Shown here piece after piece: positions 29,747-39,623 of a stretch of DNA of 64,000 nt. Location of the stretch: contig CM074762.1 of assembly GCA_037355855.1 (NCBI GenBank), positions 5,332,001 through 5,396,000 of the forward strand, read 5' to 3'. The notes below the pieces were generated by a model, which saw nothing but the letters and a program-made list of their open reading frames with translations, was not told where the DNA came from and made no database searches. The number at the start of each line of letters is the position of its first letter. Positions within the stretch are counted from its first letter, which is position 1. This DNA is from Pseudo-nitzschia pungens (Eukaryota > Bacillariophyta > Bacillariophyceae > Bacillariales > Bacillariaceae). A program made the position numbers and the translations under genes.

Positions 29747-29783
29747 TGGAGATACAACTCCCCCCTGTTGTTGAGGATAACAA
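29747..29783 (-). promoter_or_regulatory. Leader element shared with Gypsy B
   Basis: TTGTTGGAGATACAACTCCC followed by CCCTGTTGTTGAGG lies 50-85 bases upstream of the transposase ATG. The same sequence, with about two differences, lies 5-40 bases upstream of the gag ATG of Gypsy B (44565-44600), and a decayed version precedes the gag of Gypsy A (about 38868-38910). All are in the same orientation relative to the gene. Meaning unknown; it may be a common start-site or leader element or a recombination trace. Confidence 0.5.
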
Positions 29784-29932
29784 AGGCAAAAAAACAGCGA
29801 GTGAAACTGAAGGTACAAGAAAATTTCGAAGCACTAAAGGGTTGCTGGCGCGCTAAAAATTGGCGATAGAGGCGCGGGTAGGGAATAAAGAGAGTATTTT
29901 TGTTTTTGGAAACAAGATTCCAAATTCCAAAA

Positions 29933-30881
29933 TGTGTTGATATCCGCTTGTCAGCGGTCTTCGGGGAACTTAATCGTAGATAAACATCTTGTACTGCGTA
30001 CTGGAAAAAAATAGGGGAAAGCCCTAACAATAATAACACATAAAGTCCTGGCAAATCGTGAGTCTACAGTGGACTGTTCAAGGTCTATTGCATACGCTCA
30101 AGCAATACAAGGCACTTCCCTAGAGGTACATCGGAATCGATCGAAAGGGGAGGGCATGATAGGCGTGTTTATTTTAGAGTATAAAAGAAAGAGTGAATAA
30201 AAGGGGAGCTGAGCCAAAGCGCTCAGCTCTGTATCGTATCGTGACAGCGATGCTCGCTAACTCGTATAATAACAGCGCTCTGTAGCTCTGGTACTGTATT
30301 CTACGGGTAGCGTACTGTATCGGAGTATCGTAGGTATCTCCGATTAATTAGATCGAATCGTGTGCTAGCACGTTTGGTAACTGTTTGGGCCGGGTATCCG
30401 GTCATGGTATATATTATACACCAATGACCCGACCCCGGCGGTAGCATCGTATCTTAGCAAGATATTATGGTAGGTTAGCACCATCAGTATCTCGTAGCCT
30501 TAGCAACCCTAACCCTGTAGCATTTAGCTACACCATAAAAGGTGCTTTACTCGGGGTACGTACGATTGGTACAAATCGTACGCGGTGACCCTAGTAAACT
30601 CTGCTAGCATCCATACTAAACAGGATATAGTAGGATATAGGTCTGCTGCTAAGCCTGTTGCTAAGCCTGTTGCTAAGCCTGTTGCTAAGCCTGTTGCTAA
30701 GCCTGTTGCTAAGCCTGTTGCTAAGCCTGTTGCTAAGCCTGTTGCTAGCAATTAGCACACAGTTCTAGCACCCAGCCCAGCACCTGTTAGTCAGTTACTG
30801 GAGGCTGCTGACTGTAGCCCCAGTACATTCTCCTACACAGGAGCCTTAGCACAGATGGTAGCACACACTTGGATATCTTCA
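29933..30881 (-). repeat. Copia 3' LTR
   Basis: 949 bp, bounded by TGTGTTGATATCC and GGATATCTTCA. It contains eight tandem units of CTAAGCCTGTTG (30649-30745), whereas the 5' LTR has six. A GC-rich hairpin (AGCTGAGC, loop, GCTCAGCT at about 30210-30232) may mark the RNA terminal region. Confidence 0.88.
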
Positions 30882-31538
30882 TAGTCCCCGTGATTCATGC
30901 CAGTGGTCCTGTATTGAGCAACTGAGCAACTATACCAGTCCCCGGAGACACATACTCCCAGGGAAGCACCAATACTCTTGCTTGTTGTACCAGGACACTT
31001 GGATGGATCATAACAGAATTCAGGGTTGTATCCATATCACTTGTCAGAGGTCAAAACTGCACCAAATATTGCAGTTCTTCTATCAGAGGCCCGGCCGATT
31101 TATGGTAGAAAAAAAAAGAGGGGCGGGTTGGACCGGAAGGCGTTTTGCCCTTGGTCCGATTCCTTAACACATATAAGGACATATCAATCGGCCTATTGTA
31201 TTTCAAGTTTATAGTCCCCGGAACCGGTGTACCGGAGACTCCCAATATAACATATAATCGAATCGAATCCAGAATCGAAGTCGGAATCCACTGCAACAAA
31301 GAAATCCGTACTCGGAATCAAAAATCGCGTCCGAAATCAACTGCGTCCGAACAGTTCGACTGCTTCCGAAAATCGTTGCGTCCGAAAAAACGAAATCGAA
31401 ATCGTAACGATCGAAGGACTGGTAATCGAAATCCGGAATCGACTGGTTCCAAAAATCGAAATCAAAAATCTGCTGCGTCCGGGCTGCTTGTCAGGGACCA
31501 AAGGTACCCCAAATAATGCAGCTAGAGCAATTTTTTCT
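30882..31538 (-). other. Copia 3' untranslated region with GAATCGAAATC-rich stretch
   Basis: Between the RNase H stop and the 3' LTR. Positions 31255-31480 contain many copies of AATCGAAATC/GCGTCCGAAAATC, a degenerate simple repeat. The part touching the LTR reads GGGGACTA on the minus strand, a possible polypurine tract. Confidence 0.5.
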
Positions 31539-34274
31539 TTACCACATGCATCGAGCGCAGTGTTCTTTCAGAGCCGGACCATTCAGCAACTTAGTGAATA
31601 AATCAGCAATGTTGGTTTCACCAGGCTCCTTTGCGATTCGGATTGTTCCAGCAGCAATAGACTCGCGCGCCTTGTGGTAGGCAACACTGTTGTGCTTCTT
31701 GTTGCATGGACTCTCCGGTCTGGTGGTATTTTTGACAACAGACTCATTGTCACAGTACACATTCGTAGGACCTTCAATAGGAACACCCATCATCCGGAGC
31801 TTGTACCTAAGACCCTCAATCAGTTCAATAGCAATCCGAAGCGCGACAATCTCGGATCCAAAGGTGGAGGTCTCTACAGTGGTTTGCCTTTTGCTGAACC
31901 ACAGGATTGGAGCCCTGTTCACAAAGATGATGATTCCGGTATGGGACCTTCTTGTTGCTTTGCATCCGGCATGATCCGCATCGACAAAACAACTCATGAT
32001 AACTGCTTTTCCAAGAGGTTCAGGAGCATCCGGTGGCAATACTTCCTTGGCATCAGGATAAAACTCGCTCCAGTCACAGTTGGGGAATCTGGACTTGTCC
32101 ACTTCAGGACGCGTCTCGTCAAATACTAACTTGGATCGGGCGTGCGCCTTGAGATAGGCAAACATGTGCAATACTTGGTTCAAATGCCCTGTTCTTGCTT
32201 GGGCTAGGTACCTGGACATAAGGGATACAGGCATGACCAAATCAAGCCGACCGAGCTCACATAACCACCTTAAGACTCCAATCAATCCTTGGTAGTAATT
32301 CTGCTTGCTTGGATCTAGTTCGGTGGTAACATCAACTTCTGGACGATAATCGGATGTCAACGGGGTTGATACCTTGTTCGGAAGATACTTGTAACCATAT
32401 TGCTCGGTGCCAAGCTCCTTCTCCACCGCGTCGATAGCTTTCTTAGCATATTTCTCCGAGGACATCGCCCACTTGGGGATTGGATCGCCTTCAACCACAT
32501 GCGAGTGAACATCAGCGCCCAAATACAAGGTTGGAACTTCTATAGTCCCGTCCTTCAGCGTGAAGCGCTGCTCGATACTTTCTAACTGCCGTCGAGGATC
32601 TTCACTGCAACAGATAATATCGTCGACGTATGCAATCAGGTATGCCCAGTACCTAGAACCATCCTTCCTTGTCTCCACTCGCATATGAACATCAGGATCA
32701 GCTTTACAGGGTTGATATCCTAGCGTTCGTAGGTGCTTGGTCAAATAGGATCGGAACGACGCGCCTGCAACAGGAAGGCCATACAGTGCTCGAACGATCT
32801 TACATACCTGACCTACCAAATGCTGGGGGAAACCATCTTCAGCCCGCGCGACTAAATAATACTTCTTTTTGATCGGCGCTGTAAGATAGGCGTTTTGAAT
32901 GTCCGCAGACAGCACGTCCAAATTGTTCAGCGCTGCCAACAGGAAGAAGATACGGACTGAATCCCTGCTTGGTACACTGCTGAAGGTATGTTCCTTAGCT
33001 GTGGCTTGTACCTTGTGGCCATCGGCGACAAGCCGTGCTTTCTTTGTGAGAGACCCCAACTTCACGTCAAAGATCATGTGCGTCGTGATCTTGCTGAATC
33101 CTTCGGCCTTGAGACCTTCGACGGTGTAGCTGGAGTCAAACTCGAACGCCATCTCGTTGTTTCTCATCTCCTTCGCGATCGCCTTCTCCCAATAGTCCGT
33201 TCCAGTCTTTCGGTCGATGGCTAGAGCTTCGGGAATAGAATGAGGCAACTCCACGCCAAACTTGTGCGTCCTATCCCAGTACTTGTTTCGCTTGGTAGCC
33301 TTGAGGATTCGCCTCTTCCTTCGTAGTACATGGTGAATCCACCATCGGAATGCTGGCTGATCCGAGATCTTGGCGGATATGGCATACTCTGCGGTCTGTA
33401 CAGGAAAGGACTCTTTCAGATCGCTCAACTTACACCAGGATTCGGTCCCATCTTTCCAACTGACGAGCAATCGCCATCCCTTCGTTGTAGGCTTGGGGAC
33501 TTTGCGACCGTACTTGTTGGTGATCGTCGCATCTTGCTTCCTAACGGCGGATCCGTCTTTCTCGTGGTCGATAATCTCGTCCAGTAGAGAAAACATTCGT
33601 CCGTCGTCATCGATCTCGCTATGCATGCTCTCAGCAACGATATTGGCGGTGTACTGCTTGACGGAACCATCTGGAAACTGCAGATCATACATTCTGGTAT
33701 CAAGGATAGGGTTATCATTCCTCTTACCAATCGGATTGCCATTAAGATCAGCCGAACGATTCTTCACGACACACCGTAGTCGTTCGTCGCCCTTCTGGAT
33801 CATGACATTATTACCAATATACTCATCATAGTCATCCCCATCAGGTATGAGGTCGCCGATATCTGGAATGGAGGCTTCCGGCTCGGCGAGCTCCCACCTT
33901 TCTTGGTGTCCTTCAAATAACTCCGCAGGGGGATCAGGGTACGTAGCTTGGAACTTTGCGTCGTTATCCTCAACCTTGTCCCCGATCTTGGATTCCACTG
34001 CTTGGTCAAATGAGTCCATATAGCGCTTGACGTCATGGGAACGCCATTCTTCTTCAGTAACAGCACGGACTGTGTTAGTGCTTACCGGCATGGCTGCCTC
34101 GTTCAGGATCCAGTGGCAGTCTCCGCCTCCGAATCGGTCACCGCACGGACCAAGCCACCGTCCCAGCTTCTCGGTCCCATCAGAGAGATCAACCCAATAG
34201 ACGAAATCATACCATTCATGGGCTTGGTACAGAGATATATCAGGCATGTACCCATGTACAATTTCGAACGGCGT
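31539..34274 (-). pseudogene. Copia pol C-terminal part: integrase tail, reverse transcriptase, RNase H
   Basis: An open frame of about 910 codons follows an in-frame TGA at 34277-34275. It begins with the end of the integrase (TPFEIVHGYMPDISLYQ, the 'GxTPFE' box seen in Copia integrases). A long linker follows with a WRLLVSWKDGTESWCKLSDL chromodomain-like stretch. Reverse transcriptase contains ARLVADGHK, VLSADIQNAYLTAPIKKK and AYVDDIICC (about residue 540 from 34247). RNase H contains CFVDADHAGCKATRRSHTG (about 754) and EIVALRIA, and ends with the usual HxxxE box region ADLFTKLLNG. This block is intact by itself, but it has no upstream start of its own; it would be made only as part of the gag-pol polyprotein, now cut by upstream stops. 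Confidence 0.88.
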
Positions 34275-34990
34275 TCAACCCATTACCGTAGGATCACTGG
34301 AAGCCGTGCGCTGGCGGATTGCAGCAACGAGCTCTCCGCAGAAAGCCCACAGGCGCTTGGGGGATCGCTTCCGAGCCGTCTTCTTGCGGATGCTTCTGCT
34401 GATATGGCCGATGCTGAGCTCCGCGCGATTCTGGAAGGGGCATCTTGGCTGGATAAAGGTCTGGTGGATATGGTTCTTGCTGACGACCTTATTCCATGGA
34501 GTCTTGTAAGTACCAGGGGCTCCTTGCTCTCGAGCGCCATCAGATATCAAATGCTCGGGAATGCCGACATCGTGGATGAAAATCTTCAGTCCTTCATACG
34601 CTTGCTTCTTGCCCTGTATAGGTATGAACTCGTCGTAGCCCTTACCATTACTGAACACTTGGGCGGCTGAATCTTGTCGCATGATGCTCGGGACCTTTGC
34701 CATCCAGGTGTCGGTGTACCATTTGCCAGCCGCGATGCGCTTGTTTCTGAAGCTCTGCGTTGGCAATCGGTGGACAAGGGGATGCATAGGGTTGCGGAAG
34801 CCTTTCTGGGTCGTGACTCGAAGGGTATCCGCAGCCTTTCTCGGAGATACATCCCAAATCTTGGACAGACGGTCGGAGTCGATCTTGCAGTATCGTTCGG
34901 TGTCAATCGTCGGACCCCACTTGGCTCGTCTGGCGATAGTGTCGAGCTCGGGATCGACTGGTTCGACTGCATCGTCCCATCGAACGTGCT
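34275..34990 (-). pseudogene. Copia integrase core, ends at a premature TGA
   Basis: The frame reads DRLSKIWDVSPRKAADTLRV, then HPLVHRL, WYTDTWMAKV (first Asp), HLISDGAREQ (second Asp), and PFQNRAELSIG (Glu), a normal DDE order for a Copia integrase. It stops at TGA (34277-34275) right after TVMG; the same frame continues with TPFEIVHG in the next block. Members of the family normally have GRTPFE or similar here, so CGA to TGA is the simplest cause. The integrase frame differs from that of the preceding linker block, so a frameshift lies at about 34990-35090. Confidence 0.8.
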
Positions 34991-35785
34991 TGTAAACGGC
35001 CGACAGGCAGACGGGGGAATCCCTACAGCAGGGATCCAGTTCGAAGCGCTGGCGCGCTCGTACAGAGGGGTATGCATGGCGTTGATTGTAAGACTTGGTA
35101 CTGTTGCATCCTCGTCTACATCATCGTCCCCGCAAGTCTTCAATGAATCGCCCGAAAAGAGAGAAGATAGGCGGGCATCCAGACGAGAGTCGGATGCAAT
35201 CGCACATGGGGTCAGGTCACGGCGGGTACAGAGTTGCTGGAGACTCCGCAGCTTGTACTTCTCGTAGGAATCATGTGGCGGTAGAATCAGCTCGTCGCTC
35301 CGAAGAGGTTCGTCGTACAAATGGGGACTGAAATTGGACCGTGTTTCGACGGGCTCCAACTTGCGCTTGTTGGACTTCTTGGACTCCTTCGTGGTCGGCG
35401 CAGACGCATGGGGCGTCCCCGCGTGAAGGACAGACAACGTCGGATTCAACGGATGAGATCCGTCGATGGCTTCTTCGGCTTGCTCGAACTTCTTGCTCTT
35501 CGGATCCCAAGGGAAGTCTCGGGTAGCAACGACATGATCGCATGTAGCCATTTCATGCTTGGTTGGCTTGCGGGAAGGGAAATAGGACACGACCCCATCA
35601 AGCAGGAGCTTGATGTCGAGGGTGTGGCCCGCATGGGGATCTTCAGGATCGGTATTGTCAATATGGATGGAGTGACTGGACTGTTCATCGTACTGGCGGG
35701 GCGCTTTGCTGACACGATTGGGATGACAGTCCCGTATCTGATTCGGACAAATCAAGCTGTGGGACAACTTGTCGCCTAAATCAAC
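34990..35785 (-). pseudogene. Copia pol linker between protease and integrase, in shifted frame
   Basis: The frame starting near 35785 reads LSHSLICPNQIRDCHPNRVS, the usual block after the Copia protease ('HSLI.PNQIR'), then EMATCDHVVATRDFPWDPKS and a variable linker. It is offset by one base from the protease frame, which ends at 35776, so a one-base indel lies at about 35776-35790. Downstream of about 35090 the frame no longer gives integrase-like protein. It is a decayed part of pol. Confidence 0.75.
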
Positions 35786-36051
35786 CAAACTTTCCCGTCG
35801 GTATCTGTGTAGGCCGTAACACAGGTCCCAATAGGAATGTTCTTGATAGGCTCGAGCTCAGGCGAAAAGGGATGAACATCGACGTGGCTGACGACTTGGT
35901 CTTCAAGCAAGATCATATTGGAACCGGCGGCAGTCGTATCAGCGTGGCTGTCCAGCTCGCACTGTCCCTCAGGACTCGGGCGCGCGCGCGGCAGATCCAT
36001 CTGGTACAATAGCCGGCCAACCTTACTTAATTTCGGGCACCGGCCGTCGTT
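35776..36051 (-). pseudogene. Copia protease region
   Basis: The frame reads CELDSHADTTAAGSNMILLE: the LDSHADT...AG.N signature of aspartic proteases in diatom CoDi-type Copia elements, with the catalytic Asp in the DSH word. The frame is continuous with gag except for a single TGA (36054-36052) between them. After DTDGKVWLI it runs into a stop caused by the frameshift described for the linker. Confidence 0.8.
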
Positions 36052-36054
36052 TCA

Positions 36055-36262
36055 GTTCTTGGGGGTCTGTCCTTGGTTCGAGCCGTTGCCCTTCTTCTTG
36101 TTCTTTCTGCGCCCCTTGGGTCCAAAACTGTTCCCTGCGCCTTGGGTCGCATTCGCGTTCGCGGTCGCGGAGGCAGTAGGCGTGGTAGAACTAGTGGACT
36201 GAATAGTTCGAGCTTTCTTCTGCTGGCGGAGGTCATACAACTGCTTTCGTTGTTCCTTGGAG
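36055..36262 (-). pseudogene. Copia gag, C-terminal fragment left of the Gypsy A insertion
   Basis: Minus-strand reading gives QRKQLYDLRQQKKARTIQ, Ser/Thr/Ala-rich residues and a basic GPKGRRKNKKKGNGSNQGQ tail, then TGA (36054-36052). Joining it to 45001 across the nested elements gives an uninterrupted YKTFSKEQRKQLYDLRQ, which proves that it is the missing end of the gag at 45002-46797. Confidence 0.85.
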
Positions 36263-36547
36263 TGTTACACTCTAAGGTAGAAAATACACGATAGGAGTAT
36301 TTTAATGATGTATGATTAATAAATTGTGAATGGTTGAATACTTTACGAGATGGGAATGATTCCTTGAGTATGGGATGAATGATCGGTGAGTCATGGGAAT
36401 CTTTGTTTGAATTGTATGTGTATTCGTGTACGTTGAATATTCAGTATATGTACACGAATATTATATATATTCTTGTATATTGGAGCACATGCGGGATTCA
36501 ATAATCATTTAGAGTCTCTCGTAGGGTACCTACGTCAACATGTAACA
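36263..36547 (-). repeat. LTR of Gypsy A (3' LTR on minus strand)
   Basis: 285 bp, TGTTACACTC...CATGTAACA, an extended inverted TGTTAC/GTAACA at the ends. It matches 38995-39281 except for one CAT. Confidence 0.92.
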
Positions 36548-37395
36548 TAGTTCCCCAATGATTAGGTGAAGTTTGCATGTGGTTCAATACAATAAGGTTC
36601 GGAGTTGAGTAGTATCGATGGAAAGAGATATGCTTGTTCGGAGAACCGGTTGAAGATGATATATGCCATTTGAGATATTTTGAAGATATATGGTAATGTA
36701 GATTGAAGTGGGATTGAAGAAGGTTCTTTTTGATACTCAAAAAATTGAAGATTTGTTTCTTGTTCTTGAGAAGGGTCATAATGACATGCTAAAAATAGCA
36801 AAAAGAGTCGAAGAAAATTCTTTTTCTCCCCCAACTGTGATGTACCTCTCGGGGTAGTGGAGCTGATTTCAGTTGATGTTTGAAATCATCGATTTCGATT
36901 GCTCTTCGGCATAAAAACACCTCCTGTTGTAATAGGAGTGGATGTAGGTAGGTGAAAAGCCGGAGCGTTGGATGTGTTGCTTGCCGTATCTGCGATTGTA
37001 TGTGTTTCAGCAGAGAGGGGACGCATTGTTAGTGACGGTATGGAATTGCTGTTGCGATTATAATTTGATGTGCCGTATACTTTGCCGGTCTTTTATTTTG
37101 GGTGTTATTTGCAGCAGTCGACTGGAGGTTCGGATTTTCGTAACTCCAGAGCACCTCTGTGGGTGTAGAATATAATTTTTGTGGGATTGCTCTCGTTGAT
37201 TATCTAGAGCTCCCTGTGGACTGTTTGTTTGTCCGGAACAAGGTTGGCCTTGTTGTTGCTGCTGTACCCTTTTATCGATATCGATATAATCTAATTCGAT
37301 TCGATTGATTGATTCATGGCGTTAAGCGTCTGTCCCCTTGCAAGTTGATCTGCGTCCAGATCGCTTTGCGTTTGTCTATTTGCCATTGAATCTGT
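36548..37395 (-). other. Remainder of Gypsy A internal region
   Basis: Contains decayed pol N-terminal sequence at about 37130-37395 (minus-strand GYSSNNKANLVPDKQTV, comparable with a region of Gypsy B near 43080-43200). The rest (36548-37130) is non-coding, AT-rich, with no domain recognised. No RT, RNase H or integrase motifs. Confidence 0.6.
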
Positions 37396-37638
37396 TTATT
37401 GTTTTGTTATTTGGTTGATTGTTGTTGCCGTCACTGTGGATCGGACTGAGCGAATTGATTTAGTTCGAACATTTTTTTTGTTTGCAACAGGGCTCATCTC
37501 TGTAGGTTCCTTCCCCTCTGTTCTCGGGAGTTCTCCTCCATGCGTCTTCCCAGTCAGCAGGGCTGAGCTGGCATTCGGCTCCAGGGGAGTCGAAGGCACG
37601 GTGCTGGATACTGTGATCCTTTTTGTTTGTTCGAGTGG
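37396..37638 (-). pseudogene. Gypsy A pol vestige, in frame after gag TAG
   Basis: Directly after TAG at 37641-37639 the same frame continues PLEQTKRITVSSTVPSTPLE and NASSALLTGKTHGGELP, EGKEPTEMSPVAN, equivalent to the start of Gypsy B pol (DASPAQLTGMTQGGDLP, KGKEPTGWSPVE). It stops at 37396. The DNA at about 37494-37570 is notably more conserved with B than the protein requires. Confidence 0.75.
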
Positions 37639-38711
37639 CTATGGTTGCCAAGTGAGGCTGCCGTCGTGCTGGCGTTCAACGCGGCCTCCGTGTTCCATGC
37701 AATAGGATTCTATTGCTTGCCTGATATGGGCTTGGAAGGTTTCATTGGTAGTGGTGGAAGCAGCAGTGCTGCCATTTTCGTTGCTAGGAGCCGTAGCAGT
37801 GCTGTTGTTGCTGCTATTGCTCTTATTTCTTTTGGAATATCTGTTCTTTGGGCATTCGGACCAATCGTGGTCATGTCCTGGAATTCTGCAGGGGTTGTTG
37901 TACTTTCTTTTGCCACCGGATTTTCCTGCTCTTTCTCTTCTTCGGATTCAGCGTCGCTGTCACTGTCCGAATTAGAGCTGTTGCTGTCAATGCTGTCAGC
38001 GTCCGAATCAGAGCTGTCATTTTGATCGGACTCGGTTGATTTCCTTTTTGCTTGACGTTCTAAACAGCTCATGTGATCCACAATAAATCGGATAGTGGTA
38101 TCTTCTTGTATTCCTTGGTGGATTAGACCATAGCTGTTGATCCATTTGCTTGGGAAGCTATGCAGCAGAATGGTCTTAGCTTCTGATGGTGATAGGTCAG
38201 TTCCATGTCCTTGGAGCCTTTTGGTATATTTGAAGAGAATTTGCATTCGGTCTGCATGGTCTTTGCAAGAGACGTTGCTTGGTTTCTTGCATTCGGAGCT
38301 TCGAAGGTAAGTGTGCATGATATCTTTGGCGTCTGTCGCATTGCAGAATTGCTCGATGAAGTCAATGATTGCTTGTTCATATCCCTCGGCGCTTTCTTCA
38401 TATTGGAATTCAGCTGGATCCAGGGGATCCTGTAGCATTTCATTCCACTTGGATTGAGTGTCTGTATTTAGGCATCTGCTGAAGTAAGTAATGTAGTCGG
38501 TGGTTGGTAGTCCTAGGAGCTTTGCGGCGTTCCGGAAGGCTTCTTCAACAAATAGGAATTCCTCTAGTCCTCCTCTGTTGGTGAATAGAGGGATCTTCAT
38601 GCTGTCTTGTTTCCCATTGGGATTTGTAATGGAGAGCTTGGTTCTCTTGGGCTTACTCCTGTTGAAGGAAGGAGTGTAATTGATTGGTGGATCTCTGTAT
38701 AGTCCTGCCAT
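37639..38711 (-). pseudogene. Gypsy A gag with frameshift
   Basis: The frame from ATG 38711 (MAGLYRDPPINYTPSFNRSK) is related throughout to Gypsy B gag: FTNRGGLEEFLFVEEAFRNA, then KTILLHSFPSKW and FIVDHMSCLERQ. In the Ser/Asp-rich stretch after about 37960 the frame is lost: the zinc knuckle CRIPGHDHDWSECPKN (minus strand from 37890) and the end NETFQAHIRQAIESY...GSLTWQP lie in another frame, which reaches TAG at 37641-37639. So one indel lies at roughly 37895-37960. The protein would bind element RNA and form particles in the cytoplasm; the frameshifted version lacks the knuckle. Confidence 0.8.
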
Positions 38712-38979
38712 GTTTCTTGGTAGCGTTCGATCGATTTGGTGTTCGATCGATTCCGTCGTATCGGATATTGCGGTTGTTCCGTTCGATCGATTCGTAGATT
38801 TAGATCGATGTCTTTCGGAGGTTCTTTCGATCGTATGTAGATTTCGATCGACGTTGTTTCTTTTTGTTTGTCGGGGTATTGATGTATCCCTGTTGTTTAG
38901 GATAAAGGTTGTTTTGGATAAAGGTTGTTTTTGGGATGATTCAGTACTGAGTTCCTGTCTGTCTTCTACTTTAAAAGAT

Positions 38980-38996
38980 AAACAGTAATTACTGTG
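38980..38996. promoter_or_regulatory. Palindrome ACAGTAATTACTGT at the primer-binding position of Gypsy A
   Basis: The 14-bp perfect palindrome lies at the 5' LTR/internal border and is also found at the same place in Gypsy B (about 44670-44683), although the LTRs themselves differ. A normal primer-binding site would begin TGG; none is seen here. Confidence 0.6.
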
Positions 38997-39281
38997 TTAC
39001 ACTCTAAGGTAGAAAATACACGATAGGAGTATTTTAATGATGTATGATTAATAAATTGTGAATGGTTGAATACTTTACGAGATGGGAATGATTCCTTGAG
39101 TATGGGATGAATGATCGGTGAGTCATGGGAATCTTTGTTTGAATTGTATGTGTATTCGTGTACGTTGAATATTCAGTATATGTACACGAATATTATATAT
39201 ATTCTTGTATATTGGAGCACATGCGGGATTCAATAATCATCATTTAGAGTCTCTCGTAGGGTACCTACGTCAACATGTAAC
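38995..39281 (-). repeat. LTR of Gypsy A (5' LTR on minus strand), last base displaced to 44996
   Basis: Identical to 36263-36547 except for one extra CAT. The last base of this LTR is separated from the rest by the insertion of Gypsy B; GTAAC (39277-39281) is the part duplicated at 44991-44995. Confidence 0.9.
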
Positions 39282-39590
39282 TGTTACGGTCTAGAGTAGA
39301 AATATCGGAGTGGTATGAAAATTGTGAATGTTTAGATACTTTACGAAATATTGTTACGCGAATTGTAAATGGAAACATATAAAAATTGAGGTCGCGAGCA
39401 TAGCCACATTTTGGCATGCTCTGCCATAAATGTTGATTCATTGTTGATTCCCACGATTAGGCATATATCACCTTCTGGGACTCAACCGAAACGTATTCAT
39501 GATTGGATATATACATATATAATATTCGATTCCCATATGGGATTCGGTTAATTATTCAGTCGTGACTGCTAGCTACACTAGCCCGTCACA
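39282..39590 (-). repeat. LTR of Gypsy B (3' LTR on minus strand)
   Basis: 309 bp, TGTTACGGTC...GCCCGTCACA. Equal to 44682-44990 as far as I can read. The end TGTTAC is shared with element A. Confidence 0.93.
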
Positions 39591-39623
39591 TAGTAGTGCC
39601 TCATGATTGAACGAATCCCATAC

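Larger units (their letters stand above)
36263..39281 (-). mobile_element. Gypsy element A: short non-autonomous LTR element (last LTR base at 44996)
   Basis: LTRs at 36263-36547 and 38995-39281 plus base 44996 are identical apart from a 3-bp CAT indel. Target duplication TGGAG is at 36258-36262 and 44997-45001. The 3.0 kb element has a gag with a frameshift and only the beginning of a pol; protease, RT and integrase are absent. It is therefore an internally deleted relative of Gypsy B that must rely on proteins made elsewhere. Element B has inserted one base before the end of its LTR. On the minus strand a GGGGAACTA purine run precedes the 3' LTR. Confidence 0.9.

Noticed and set aside
25238..30881. 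Long terminal inverted repeats of a 5.6 kb Harbinger element
   Set aside because: The right-hand copy is far closer to the LTR at 47685-48609 (same orientation, flanking a full Copia coding region) than to the left copy, has TG...CA-type ends and lies at a proper polypurine position, so it is an LTR; the left copy is an old solo LTR.
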